Shown: in pieces, positions 1 to 10,208 of the stretch | Layout: every line of letters starts with the position of its first letter | Position numbering within the stretch: position 1 is the first letter of the stretch | Assembly: GCA_028274465.1 (NCBI GenBank) | Contig: CM051455.1 | Coordinates: 116,907,547-116,971,546 of the forward strand | Direction of reading: 5' to 3' | Source: Plantago ovata | Lineage: Eukaryota > Streptophyta > Magnoliopsida > Lamiales > Plantaginaceae | Length of the DNA stretch: 64,000 nucleotides | The notes under the pieces: model-generated | Told to the model about the DNA's origin: nothing | Seen by the model: the letters and a program-made list of their open reading frames with translations, nothing else | Database searches by the model: none | Position numbers and translations under genes: made by a program

Positions 1-734
1 ATGTCACATGTAGGAGAGTGGGATAGAAAATCCACTTTTGAGTCTAAGATTAGACTTTCTAGTACTTGCATTTACTTTCCTTCAAGTTTGGCGTTTCATA
101 TAAACCTGGAGATAGGAGACACTGCATAACTCAACAAGACAAAATGACAAAGCCACGAGTGGATAACATTACAAAATTGCAATTGCATGTCAATAATTCA
201 CCAGAATCGAACATGTAATGTAAACTAGTATGAGCTATTTCAAGAAACACTGCCACCATTATTCCACCAAAAACCGTTTCTATTCTTTCAAGCAAAGTGC
301 ATTCTCATTTAGCAATGGCAACCAGCACAGCAAAAGGTTGTACATATCTTTGGAAGCCAAGTAAAGTAACATTTCTCTTTTTTCCACAGCTATATAGCTA
401 GAAACAGTTGGCCTCTAAAGTTCTAAGCATTACAAAATAACATAAGGTGTAAGGACTATATCTGATACACCTGGAGGGTCAAAATGCCAAACCCGATAAT
501 AGCCTGTTCGACATGGATATATAGGTATATACGCAATCGGTTCAAAAGGAAAGATTGATGGAAAACGGCTGTAGACTAGACCGGACCAACAATCAAAACA
601 TCAGCTAGTATTTCACTAGTAGCTTAATCTATGAATCACCAACAAAAGCTAACTAAGTCCATCATTCTCTCTATTTGGCTCCAAGAGCATACCCTGCAAT
701 ATTCACAGCCCAAGGTCCACTCTCCTTGTCATAT
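1..734. other. 3' flank of the J-protein gene, no gene seen
   Basis: This AT-rich stretch lies downstream of the stop of the minus-strand J-protein gene and probably contains its 3' UTR and polyadenylation region. No open frame of note on either strand, no repeat boundary and no RNA gene was recognised. Confidence 0.4.
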
Positions 735-1523
735 CTACTTTGCCATTTTCCTTTTTTTAGCTAACTTAACCGAAACTGAACCCCCTTGAAAGTTACTCCC
801 TGAAACTGAACCCCCTTGAAAGTTACTCCCTGAAACTGAACCCCCTTGAATGTTACTCCCAGGAGCATAACACATTGTCTCAGAAGCCAAAAAAGGCACC
901 TTACAAATAACACAACGAAGAGTACAGTTAAGATACTTCTTCTCATACTCAAAACAATAGTGGCATCCATGACAAGTAGTCCAAAATGTATCAGTTCTTT
1001 CACTAGATGATACGGGAGGAGCAGATTTCTGGGGCACCTTCACACCATTATTCCCAAAGTCAGGCGTTGTTCTCATCCTGTTAGTGAAATTCTGATATAC
1101 TACGTCATTAGTTCGCTGGAACCTGGCATTGCCTATCCTCTGATTATACCTAAGCCTTTTAGTCTTATCAGATAACAAGTTCCAGGCCTCGGAAATAAGC
1201 TTAAAAGCTCCATCAGCACCAGGAGAGCTATTTTTATCGGGATGCAACATCAGAGCTAAATTCCTGTATTGCTTTCTTATCGTTTTATCATCAGCTGAAG
1301 GGCTTACCCTGAGCACCGCATACCAATCGACCTCCCCACATTTCTTATTCTCCGCGGAAACATACACATCAAGGGTAGTCAAGAAGTGGGAAATACCATC
1401 CAACCCTGGATACAGATTTTGCGCTTTCAACGCAAACTTTTTGGCACCGGCAAAATCTTTTTTCTCCAACTTGTCCTCAGCTATTGACTTTGCCCTAAGA
1501 GCTTCGTCTCGATTGCATTCCAT
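735..1523 (-). CDS. Short J-domain (DnaJ/HSP40) protein with zinc-ribbon
   Basis: A 262-residue J-protein, expected to stimulate an HSP70 partner; the client is unknown. I start at the ATG at 1523 (MECNRDEALRAK), because this N-terminus, a helical region seen in plant DUF3444-type J-proteins, follows a likely leader intron; the open frame extends further upstream only into that intron. The J domain covers about residues 65-130 with the HPD motif at 94-96. A four-cysteine zinc-ribbon-like segment follows (CxxC at 184/187 and 204/207). The C-terminus carries three copies of GSNxQGGSVS (about 222-251) and ends in a basic KLAKKRKMAK, a possible nuclear signal. Larger relatives carry DUF3444 domains after the zinc region; this one ends before any, so it is a short member or a shortened allele. 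No transmembrane segment is visible. The start half of this gene is repeated at 6816-7260. Confidence 0.85.
   Translation of the reverse strand: MECNRDEALRAKSIAEDKLEKKDFAGAKKFALKAQNLYPGLDGISHFLTTLDVYVSAENKKCGEVDWYAVLRVSPSADDKTIRKQYRNLALMLHPDKNSSPGADGAFKLISEAWNLLSDKTKRLRYNQRIGNARFQRTNDVVYQNFTNRMRTTPDFGNNGVKVPQKSAPPVSSSERTDTFWTTCHGCHYCFEYEKKYLNCTLRCVICKVPFLASETMCYAPGSNIQGGSVSGSNFQGGSVSGSNFQGGSVSVKLAKKRKMAK
771..860 (-). repeat. Coding minisatellite, 3 x 30 bp
   Basis: Three head-to-tail 30-bp units encode GSNIQGGSVS, GSNFQGGSVS and GSNFQGGSVS in the J-protein tail. Two units are nearly identical and the first-translated one differs slightly. Because the unit is 30 bp, copy-number change keeps the frame. 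Confidence 0.9.
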
Positions 1524-2097
1524 ATTTTTAACAAAACTTAGCAGAACAGAGCAACCGGTACAGTATCCGTAGTTTAAAAGCCCACAGAAATCAATTCCTA
1601 CACAACCAATGAATTCACAAAATACAGAATCAGTCAAATTTAAAACACAAGCCAGCAGTCTAAAAACTTCAACATTAGTACTCCTAGTGAATTAGTTTGT
1701 TTTGTTGACTTTTTTTAAGGTTAGTTTGACCCCTAATAAATACTAAATATTATCGAAAAAAACCAATTACATAATTACATGAAGAAGACAAACGAAACTA
1801 ACAATCGGTGGCTAAAATTCGAAAATGAATGACAAGGAAATTCATGAAAATGAGCTGGAAATCAGAGAACAGAACTGAAACTTAACTGTTAGAATCATCA
1901 ATCACATTATGTTGAATAATCAGTATCGAAAACCAAAAATTGGTTCTGAAAATGTAAAAGAGAGAAACAAGTGTGTAAGTACCTGGTGTATATATAGCTT
2001 TCTTCAATCGGCCGAGCTGAAAGTGGTGCAAAAGCTTTCTTCCAAAACCCTTGAAGAAGAGAGAAGAAGAAAGGGGAATTGCTTGGATACACACTGA
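1524..2097 (-). promoter_or_regulatory. 5' leader of J-protein gene with likely leader intron
   Basis: Reading the minus strand, a leader exon from about 2097 ends at 1983 with CACCAG followed by gtactt. A plausible acceptor (ctgctaag) lies at 1537, 13 bases before the ATG. The intron would be about 446 bp. The leader exon contains a small upstream ORF and a pyrimidine-rich stretch. The second host copy (from 6995) keeps the leader exon and donor almost unchanged but has lost about 230 bp of intron. Transcript boundaries are inferred from sequence only. Confidence 0.45.
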
Positions 2098-2782
2098 TTT
2101 TGGTGAGAACCTACATTTGGGGGTGAAGTTAACCCTGAGCTCTAGTTAGTACAAATAAGCAGATCACACTAGACTGACTAGAGCGTGTTGTTGTTATTAT
2201 TAGGAAACAGGTTTGTAAATGTGTGTGGTGTTGAGTTTAGTTAGTCTTAGTAAACTAGTACACTAGTAATTACAATTATACATGAATAAACAAAATATGT
2301 ATTGTTGAGTTTAGTTGGTCGTAAAGTTGTGAAATGCAAAAATGAAAAGTTACAATAAGTTAGATAAAGTAAGTGAAAAAAAAATTCAATAAAACCAATA
2401 GAACTGGTTCTAAGAAGAGAACGGGTTTGATCAACATACAGTTTCAATGGGAGTTTAATGGCTCTTTAGAACCCCAACATGACACTAACAGAGAAGGCCT
2501 AAGAGAAAATTAACTTAGAAAAACAAGTTTCTGCATCTAGAGTCTAACGATGTTCGAAATAATCAACTATATTTACAGTTAAAAATGATGAACCATATCT
2601 ATCAATATCTTCTTGGCTAAGTCTGGCACAGATGAATCGTTTTCTCTAGATGTTAAGGGTATAAGCAATACAACACCTTATAATAGAGAATGTTCCATGT
2701 GTGAGGATTCCACATTCTTTATTAGAGGGTGTTATAGTGCTAATTATCCAGTAACATCTATCTAAAGCATAATCGATAAATA
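2098..2782. other. Intergenic space between the two host genes
   Basis: No ORF of interest. This stretch holds the upstream region of the minus-strand J-protein gene and the 3' side of the TIGR01589-type gene. It contains the empty sites for two later insertions in copy B: the hAT target ATTACAAT at 2269-2276 and the solo-LTR target AGATG at 2648-2652. Confidence 0.6.
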
Positions 2783-4021
2783 TCATGAGATTTTCAAGAT
2801 GTTCAAATCCAGTGGCGTAAATATGTCACACCCTAGTCCAAGCCACTCTCCCATGTCGACTGGGTCCGTTGTGATCCCAAAAACACTTCCATTTTCACCT
2901 AGCACTTCCTCATGATAAGTTGATATAGCTGAGCTCGAGCTCGGCAAGGACATATAATCATCTTGAGAACTAGTCCTTTCGCCAATAACGTTGTTTATGT
3001 TTTCTAATGGTTCGGAGGGGATATAAGCTGTCGAGGGTGTGTTTTGCAATGGCTCGGAGGGCATAGGAGGTGTTGAGGATGAGAGATTTTGCTCTGGAAA
3101 CAAATAAACATAAAACTTTGTAAGAAAAGATGACTAAATAAATGTCTCTAGAAATAAGAAACAAAATCAACCTAAAATATCATCATAGAGACCATCACAA
3201 AACACATTGATTTTAATAATAATTCGAATAATTTTGTTTGTTGGAGCTAGAGGTGAGCTTACCTTCATGAAAATATTCATCTCCATCATCCGACAAATTG
3301 CTTATGGGCTTCATGACCTCATCATAATGTCGTGGATGCAACTTGAGGCGTTCATTCAACTCAGTGAACCGTATAATCTGCTTTTTTAACTCGACCTTTA
3401 CTTGGTAACCCCTAAAGAATTCCTTGTTATTGTCTTCAAGATTCTTAAGAACTGCAATATGGTGTCAGATGTTAATTACATCAATGAATAAGGTGTGGAC
3501 CTAAGAATTAGAATTTCAAAATGTAAGAATATCACATATAAAGGAAAGAGGTGGGGGTGGGGACAATGGTCCATAATTCTCATGGTTCCACCTTGCAAAC
3601 TAGTACGGGCACTTGATGCGTATACACAAAACATATATAATTATCAGTTCTTACATATACTCCCTCCGTCTCACGTTAGTGTACCTTGTTCAAGAATCGG
3701 AAGTTCAATTTGTGTATTGCGTGCAATAATAGCTGGAATTTGTTCCGTGGGCAGTTCATAATGGATGAGGTACTTCTCTATAACTTCTTGAACCTAAAAC
3801 AAAGAGAAAACAAAATGTTAGAAATAATAGAGTTTTGTGCGGTTTTACCACTTGTATCTTTCTCAATTAACTGCTATTAAAACGCAGTCTAGCACGATAG
3901 AAAAGCACAAATATGGCTGGGTTATGTACTTGTGTTGCTGCATAACAATTATAGATAAAAGAAAACTCACAAAGAATAAATATTTTATAGTAGTCTCTCT
4001 TGCAGCATTCTCCTCAAACAT
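2783..4021 (-). CDS. Plant-specific TIGR01589 (A_thal_3526) domain protein, 4 exons
   Basis: I assemble four minus-strand exons: 3971-4021, 3685-3793, 3263-3451 and 2783-3093. Each internal junction has GT/AG ends (gtgagt, gtacac, gtaagc donors; tttag, tgcag, ttccag acceptors) and the frame stays open across all three, giving 219 residues plus stop. Exons 2-3 (about residues 19-90) encode VQEVIEKYLIHYELP, then LKNLEDNNKEFFRGY and VELKKQIIRFTELNERLK, which match my memory of the plant domain TIGR01589 (a short helix, then L-E-x-x-N-x-x-F-F and K-x-Q-I-x-x-F). The function of that family is unknown to me. The last exon is Ser/Pro/Glu-rich and low complexity, ending in an acidic tail with EWLGLGCDIFTPLD. 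Exon 1 is the least certain; an upstream start is possible. Most of this gene is deleted in the tandem copy. Confidence 0.7.
3658..3684. repeat. Stowaway-like terminal repeat fragment
   Basis: TA followed by CTCCCTCCGTCTCACGTT matches the usual Stowaway MITE terminus. It directly abuts the GT donor of exon 2 of the TIGR01589-type gene. No opposite terminus was found within the intron, so this is a fragment or a decayed element. Confidence 0.45.
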
Positions 4022-4433
4022 TTTGCTGTAACTCGACAAGAATTACACTTGCTGGCCGGCCGGTTTTATTTACAGAAGAATAAGGTTTTGGAAAATAGAC
4101 TAAATCAAACTAGTTCATCTTCTCCATCTTTGATCTTTAAAAGGTAGCCTAGCATAGAAGTAACAACAATGTCAGTATATATTTGACCTCAACGGTCTGT
4201 TCTAATTAAAAGAAATGATATGTTGTAGAAGTAGCTAGCTAGTTAAATGAACATAAATCAACACCAGAAAATCACAAACATGCATTCACCAATTCAAATC
4301 TCAAATATCACACAGAACTTCAAAACTTCTGATTGATGTATCGTAATAGACAATTTCTACAGTAACAGACAAATCCACGAACAACTTCTAAACCCTCTCA
4401 TCTCATACCGGCAGAAAAATCAAGAAAGAATCA
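4022..4433. other. Upstream region of the TIGR01589-type gene
   Basis: No ORF was recognised. The deletion in copy B rejoins at about 4190, so only the part from 4190 onward is present twice. Confidence 0.4.
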
Positions 4434-4617
4434 CGTTCTTTTTTAACTGGCAGAAGCTTTTATTCAAACCATGAAAAGAGCATAAGGAATGTTCGAATAC
4501 GAAGGATAGTACTATAAGCACAGGAGGATCAAGCCTCAAAACCTTCCCAGCTGCACAGTACCAACCAAAGAAAAAAGAGAGTAGAAACTAAAGTCCGCAA
4601 ACCGCCTAAGCATGAAT
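4434..4617 (-). repeat. Retroposon-like 3' tail (minus)
   Basis: On the minus strand a segment containing TATGCTCTTTTCATGG followed by AATAAAAGC and an A-rich run (TTAAAAAAGAACG) resembles the 3' ends at 5181 and 16892, which share the GAGCATAAGG-type motif. It fits a LINE or SINE 3' end. It is copied at about 10443-10632 in copy B. Confidence 0.35.
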
Positions 4618-5056
4618 TTTTTTTTTTTTGAAACGGCTAAAAATGTTATTAATTACCACCAAAGAATTTATATAACAAAGTACATAAGTGATGCACACAA
4701 AATAAAATCATCAAAAGCTAAACAGGAAACTAACAGGAAGTAAAACTAAGAAAGCTAACAAGCCTTTCTTCTTTACCAAAGTATAAGAATGGCAGAACCC
4801 ATGGGGATTAAGGTCCCAACAAACAAAAACAAAAAACAGAACCAAACGACTTTTTGAACCAACAAAACTTAATTACTAGCAATGCCAAGTTACCTTACAA
4901 AGTCCCATATTTTTGTCATACCTCCTAAACCCTACACTCGCAAGATAAGGAAGTGACAAATAGTTTAAAGTGCAATCCAATACAAAACAAGAAAAATGTT
5001 TGAGGACAAAGAACCCAAACAAGAAGTCCAAAAAACCACCACAAGTCCACAAGTCC
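4618..5056 (-). repeat. Poly(A)-tailed retroposon 3' fragment (minus)
   Basis: A T-run (4618-4629) followed by GAAACGGCTAAAA is, on the minus strand, an A-tailed end preceded by TTTTAGCCGTTTC, as in plant L1 or SINE 3' ends. The body carries no recognisable protein. It is copied at 10633-11064 in copy B, so the insertion predates the duplication. Confidence 0.4.
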
Positions 5057-5180
5057 AAGATCTGTAGAGAATGAAACAAACAAGCATACAATTTTATTAA
5101 CAATTCTCAATTATGTTCTAACTCTTTTTTTCTTAACAGTAAATCTAACCCTACTCTTGCTTCTACACCACTCTTAATTC

Positions 5181-5470
5181 TTTTTTTTTTTTTTGAAGCG
5201 GCCAAAGAATCATATATTAAAGAACGAAAGAGCATAAGCCATGTACGAAGCGGATACAAAGTCTTACAAATTAAACATGACAAAGTAACAAAAAAAAAAG
5301 AAAAATCAACAACTCAAAAAAGAGAAAACAACAAAAAGCAAAGCAGTAACAAGTTTCCAAGCGCCAAGGGAGGGAGGGATAGACAAGGACTAAGCTCCAA
5401 GGTGAAACATCAAGATAATAGCAATAAAATAGCTTCCAAACGCCCAGGGATAGAGGAATAAACATAAACC
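5181..5470 (-). repeat. Poly(A)-tailed retroposon 3' fragment (minus)
   Basis: A T-run at 5181-5194 followed by GAAGCGGCCAAAGAATCATA and GAGCATAAGCC gives, on the minus strand, an A-tailed 3' end of the same general family as the two preceding fragments. It contains an imperfect internal duplication around CCAAGCGCCAAGGGAGGGAG and CCAAACGCCCAGGGATAG. Confidence 0.4.
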
Positions 5471-6585
5471 AGATATTAACTTTATTTTAATCGGATAGCC
5501 ACAACATGTCGTGAATCCATAAATTGATTAAATCAAACCTACTCTAATCAATCAAACTCGGAAAACAGGAACCAGATCAATTAAATTCAACATGTGCAAA
5601 GAATTTGTTCATACGATACGAACGTTCATGTACCAAAAAAAATTATGTTCCGTACTTCTTTTGATTTGCACAAGAGATGAGATAATTTGGACTACTAAAA
5701 ATAGAGGAAAACTAAACTCAACAAATAAAAGAAACAATTACCGTCCAACTGTAGAATGGATAGACGTGGGGTCAACCAGACAGTCCGAAGAACCTCTCGT
5801 ATTCAATCTAGCATAGGGATCACGAGAACTTCTTTTCGTAGGTTTCAGAAGTATCAACTTAGACCCGTAGCTTGTCTGGTCGCTCTGCTACAGGGAGAGG
5901 GATTCCGCCCGAACTCTCTGGTTTTCTCGTTAAAAGGCAAATATTACAACTAAAAAGGCAAATATTACAACTAAACGGTTAGAAGATGTAGAAGTGGTTA
6001 GCCCTGTCTAAAAAGAAAAACGTTTTTCAATAATTTATTTTAAACTAGATACATATTATTTTTAACACGTGGAACAGATGGATTACAGTATATCCGTTCA
6101 TTGAGAATTTTTAGGGATATATATCACGATTCTCTTTGTTCATCTAAATTTCATCATTCACGTACTCGTTCTCTAAATTTGCATATTTTGATGTGGCAAT
6201 TTTATGTATCCGTATTTTAACGTGCACCATCTGTTTTCCGAAAAAAAAAAATAATTTTACTCCAGAATTCTATATATAATATATAATGGTACCTCGCATA
6301 TATACTTGTCCAATTTAGTTACTCCTCATCAATTTTCCACCGAAAACTAAATTTTAACTTTAAAAAATAAATGTATATTAAATTCGGGACACGTGGTTGG
6401 TTCTGAAATTTTTTTTTTATTAAAAACAAAACTTATAATTGCATGTGTTTTGAAATTGTAAAAAAATATTAAATCATTTTAAAATTATTAATCAAAAATA
6501 GACTAGAGTACCTAAATTATTTATTGTGAATTGGACGATGACATACCTAAATGGCCAGGTACCATTTTGGATTTTGGTTATCCAA
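5471..6585. other. Intergenic, AT-rich, no gene recognised
   Basis: A short minus-strand stretch around 5745-5955 is less AT-rich than its surroundings and contains a possible exon (KRSSRDPYARLNTR) ending at a GT, perhaps a leader exon, but no start or partner exon could be fixed. A 19-bp direct repeat (AAAGGCAAATATTACAACT) occurs twice near 5934-5972. The corresponding part of copy B is deleted. Confidence 0.4.
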
Positions 6586-6780
6586 TCACATAGGAATCCA
6601 AATCCAGTAAGCTGGTGGATGCCCTTCCCTTGGCCTATGTTTCACTAGACTGAAGAATCTTCTATCTCTCTGAGGAACAATGCTCGTAAGGCAGGACACG
6701 ATAGTAAAAGCCACGTCTAAGATCTCCATGGGTTTTTGTTGAATAAAAGATGGGGAATTGAGAGATCCGAAAGGAGGCAT
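6586..6780 (-). other. Short ORF shared by both host copies
   Basis: A 64-codon minus frame starting MPPFGSLNSPSFIQQ, with an inner ATG (MEILDVA), is kept open in the partner segment at 14759-14940 with only a few substitutions (for example VAFTIVSCLTSIV against VALTIVSCLMSTV). It could be a first exon or leader of a host gene whose other exons are lost. No family recognised. It also contains the Harbinger empty site TAA at 6608-6610. Confidence 0.3.
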
Positions 6781-6884
6781 GGAGAGAGACTGGAGAAATG
6801 GAAGGTGAAGTAGAAATCTTTTTTCTCCAACTTGTCTTCAGCTATTGACTTTGCCCTAAGAGCTTCGTCTCGATTGCATTCCAT
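6717..6884 (-). pseudogene. J-protein fragment fused to foreign sequence at the duplication junction
   Basis: The tandem junction leaves the first 24 codons of the J-protein (MECNRDEALRAK to KKDF) in frame with 31 codons from the end of copy A, then a stop, giving a 55-residue chimeric ORF. It lacks the J domain and HPD motif. The leader exon and donor upstream (to about 7223) are retained, so it could still be transcribed, but no function is implied. Confidence 0.6.
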
Positions 6885-7402
6885 ATTTTTAACAAAACTT
6901 AGCAGAACAGAGCAACCGGTACAGTATCCGTAGTTTAAAAGCCCACATAAATCAATTCCTACACAACCAATGAATTCACAGAATACAGAATCAGAGAACA
7001 GAACTGAAACTTCACTGTTAGAATCATCAATCACATTATGTTGAACAATCAGTATCGAAAACCAAAAATTGGTTCTGAAAATGTAAAAGAGAGAAACAAG
7101 TGTGTAAGTACCTGGTGTATATATCGCTTTCTTCAATCGGCCGAGCAGAAAGTGGTGCAAAAGCTTTCTTCCAAAACCCTTGAAGAAGAGAGAAGAAGAA
7201 AGGGGAATTGCTTGGATACACACTGATTTTGGTGAGAACCTACATTTGGGGGTGAAGTTAACCCTGAGCTCTAGTTAGTACAAGTAAGCAGATCACACTA
7301 GACTGACTAGAGCGTGTTGTTATTATTAGGAAACAGGTTCGTAAATGCGTGTGGTGTTGAGTTTAGTTAGTCTTAGTAAACTAGTACTCTAGTAATTACG
7401 AG

Positions 7403-7913
7403 TAGGGCCGGACATAATAATCGAAAACCGAAAACCAATCCGAACCAATTCGATCCAGCATCTTCGGTTCGGTTCGCGGTTTATTACTTTGACAGATTTC
7501 AGTTTTCGGTTCGGTTCGGTAAAAAAACGGCAGTTTATCGGATTAAACCGATCCGATCAATATTATTATTATTATTGTTTTTTTTTTACAAATTATATAT
7601 ACGGCACTCCAGTCTTCTCCTCAATTTTCAACCCTAATCGACTAAATACCGCCCCCTTTCCCTCTTTACGCAAACGGCAAAACCTATTTGTGGCAAAAAA
7701 CTGTTTGATTTGGATATTTGATGCCTGCCTATTTGATGGAAAATTAAGAAAAAAAAAGTTCGGATTATTCGGATTAATCCGAAACCGAACCGATAATTTT
7801 CGGATCAAACCGAAACCGATCCAAAATTTCGGTTCGGTTTTCGGATTGGACAAAATTTACTGTTCGGTTCGGTTCAAACCGAAGTACAGTTCGGTTTTGA
7901 ACCGAAACGCCCC
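7403..7913. mobile_element. Non-autonomous hAT MITE, 511 bp
   Basis: It begins TAGGGCCGGAC and ends AACGCCCC, short imperfect inverted termini typical of plant hAT elements. Both subterminal zones are packed with CGGTTCGG/CCGAACCG repeats, as in many plant hAT MITEs. Flanks are ATTACGAG (7395-7402) and ATTACAAT (7914-7921), an 8-bp duplication with two differences; copy A holds the single target ATTACAAT at 2269-2276. No transposase is encoded. Confidence 0.85.
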
Positions 7914-8308
7914 ATTACAATTACCCATGAATAAACTAAATATGTATTGTTGAGTTTAGTTGGTCATATATAGTCGTAAAGTTGTGAGATGCAAAAATAA
8001 AAAGTTACAATAAGTTAGATAAAGTAAGTGAAAAAAAAATTCAATAAAACCAATAGAACCGGTTCTAAGAAGAGAACGGGTTTGATCAACATACAGTTTC
8101 AATGGGAGTTTAATGGCTCTTTAGAACCCCAACATGACACTAACCGAGAAGGCCTAAGAGAAACTTAACTTAGAAAAACAAGTTTTCTGCATCTAGAGTC
8201 TAACGATGTTCGAAATAATCAACTATATTTACAGAATAAAATGATGAACCATATCTATCAATATCTTCTTGGCTAAGTCTAGCACAGATGAATCGTTTTT
8301 TCTAGATG

Positions 8309-9958
8309 TGTTAGGAAACTTGTAATTTTGATGAACAATTAACCATGCTAAATTAAGGAAAGTCCAGTAACTAGTACTCTTAAGGTCCATAGGAATTTAG
8401 AATTTTAAGGACATTGTAAAAGAGGAACGTTTGCTGAAGACTTAGATTAGGTGTTAGATAAGTTATTTCTTTAGCGTATGATGTATTTTATTTTCTGAAA
8501 AGAAAATAACTTATTGATGATGTAGCTTATGATGTATCTTATTTTCTGAAAAGAAAATAACCTATTGAAGCATTTGCTGACGATATACTTTGTTTTTACA
8601 AACAAACTATTGAAGCATTTAGAAACCGCTCAGAATCTTGAAGATTATTGAAGATCTGAAGACTTGAAGATTATTGAAGATCTGAAGACTTGAAGATTGC
8701 TGAAAGGCTGGTATCTACAAAGGCACGTGTTGCTCAGAAAGTGGAAACTTCAGCAACAGCATTGCATAACTGAAAATCTGAAAGACAGAGTAGGTTATGC
8801 TTGCTGAAACTGAGACTAACCACTTGCTGATGGAACATATGTGACCTCTTGCTGAAAGTACTTGAATTTGCGCTCCAATATTACTGTTTGAATTCTATTC
8901 AAACATGCATTAAATGCAAAGCTTACACGCGAAGGACATGAAGACTAGAAGACAAACAAGGACGCTGCTGAAAGTACAAAAGCAAGATAGTGACATGTTA
9001 AGGATCAAAAACCTTGGAATTTAAAATTCAAACGGCTCCTTTCTTGCACTATAAATAGAGGTCATCCGGCGAAGAGTTGAAGTGTGTCAACAACGTGATC
9101 AAACTCTCACTTGTGCTTAAAACTCACAAACCTTCAAATACTCTTACTGCTATTGATCCGTTCCAAGACTTAAAGCTTGAAAAAGCTACTTGTAAAAATG
9201 TAGAACAAACTCGGCTAAGAAATTAGTTAAGTGTTCTTTCTTTCGAACAAGAACAAGTCTTGACACCAGAAACAATCAAACTTGTTTACTGCAAAGTATT
9301 CAAAGTTGTGTTTCTTAGATTACTTGTTGTAACTGAATAAGTTATAATTAAGTCATCTCACCCCAAAACTCTCTAACTGAAAATACACCCTTTCAGGCGT
9401 GATATTCAGGGGGAACTTAATCGAGCATAGTTTTGCTGATTAAAAGTACCAAGTTTGGTGGAGAACAAGGTTACGTTCTCTAGATTAGGTTGGAGACAAA
9501 GCAAGTGTGCTTTGGTTTCTGTTGAATCGCTCTAGATAGGAGATTGTAAGGAACCTCAATCATATCTTAGTGGATTCAGTCCTAGAAAGGACAAAGTGGA
9601 TTAGTTGAGAGATTACGCCACTCTCAGATACCACTATAAAAGTGTTTGTGTGATTTACTTACTGTATTTAGTTTTCAGCAAATCATATCTGTCTATACAC
9701 AGTCACTCACATCACTTGCTGAAACCTTTACTTACTGAAAGAGCACTTATTGTATCAAAGACTTCCGCTCTCTGATTTTAAGTATCAGCAAACCAAGCTA
9801 CTGTAAAGTAACTTACGCTTGCTGAGAAAGTTAAGTACCAGCAAACTCATTACTGAAAAGTAATAAGTACTTGCTGAGAAAGTTTTAAACGACGAAAGTT
9901 TGAAATGACTATTCCCCCCCCCCCTCTAGTCTTTTCTTGTTGTTTAAGGGGACCAACA
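8309..9958 (+). mobile_element. Solo LTR of the SIRE-type Copia family, 1650 bp
   Basis: It starts TGTTAGGAAACTTG and ends GGGGACCAACA, with perfect 5-bp duplications AGATG at 8304-8308 and 9959-9963. The empty site is AGATG at 2648-2652. The sequence aligns along its whole length with the 5' LTR at 34789-36364, with somewhat more duplication near its start. Being absent from copy A, it inserted after the tandem duplication and lost its internal part by LTR-LTR recombination. Confidence 0.92.
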
Positions 9959-10094
9959 AGATGTTAAGGGTATAAGCAATAAAACACCTTATAATAGAGA
10001 ATGTTCCATGTGTGAGGATTCCACATTCTTTATTAGAGGGTGTTATAGTGCTAATTATCCAGTAACATCTATCTAAAGCATAATCGATAAATAT

Positions 10095-10208
10095 CATGAG
10101 ATTTTCAAGATGTTCAAATTCAGTGGCGTAAATATGTCACACCCTAGTCCAGGCCACTCTCCCATGTCGACTGGGTCCGTTGTGATCCCGAAAACACTTC
10201 CATTCTCA
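10095..10208 (-). pseudogene. Remnant of the last exon of the TIGR01589-type gene
   Basis: This matches the final roughly 110 bp of exon 4 at 2783-2895, including the C-terminal codons and stop. It is cut at its 5' side by a deletion that rejoins to the equivalent of 4190 (CATTCTCAACGG at the joint). All other exons are gone. Confidence 0.8.

Larger units (their letters stand above)
1455..6815. repeat. Host tandem duplication, copy A (about 5.35 kb)
   Basis: Copy A runs from inside the J-protein coding exon to a segment whose partner is at 14759-14975. Copy B starts at 6816, where the end of copy A (AAGTAGAAA) abuts the J-protein sequence TCTTTTTTCTCC. Matching blocks in the same order are 1455-1636 with 6816-6994, 1866-2650 with 6995-8308 (minus a MITE), 2650-2895 with 9959-10208, 4190-5055 with 10209-11064, and 6598-6815 with 14759-14975. 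Identity by eye is about 97-98%. Confidence 0.85.

Noticed and set aside
771-860. CRISPR-like repeats
   Set aside because: Three contiguous 30-bp units without spacers inside a eukaryotic coding exon; a minisatellite.
1637-1865. Loss of this segment in copy B as intron removal (retroposition)
   Set aside because: The junction lies at an ATCAG repeat without GT/AG ends, the rest of the leader intron is still there, and copy B is colinear genomic DNA; a deletion explains it better.
6717-7223. A 168-codon minus frame covering the leader and J-protein start in copy B, as one gene
   Set aside because: Its upstream two thirds run through the leader exon and retained leader-intron sequence; only the part from the ATG at 6884 corresponds to coding sequence.
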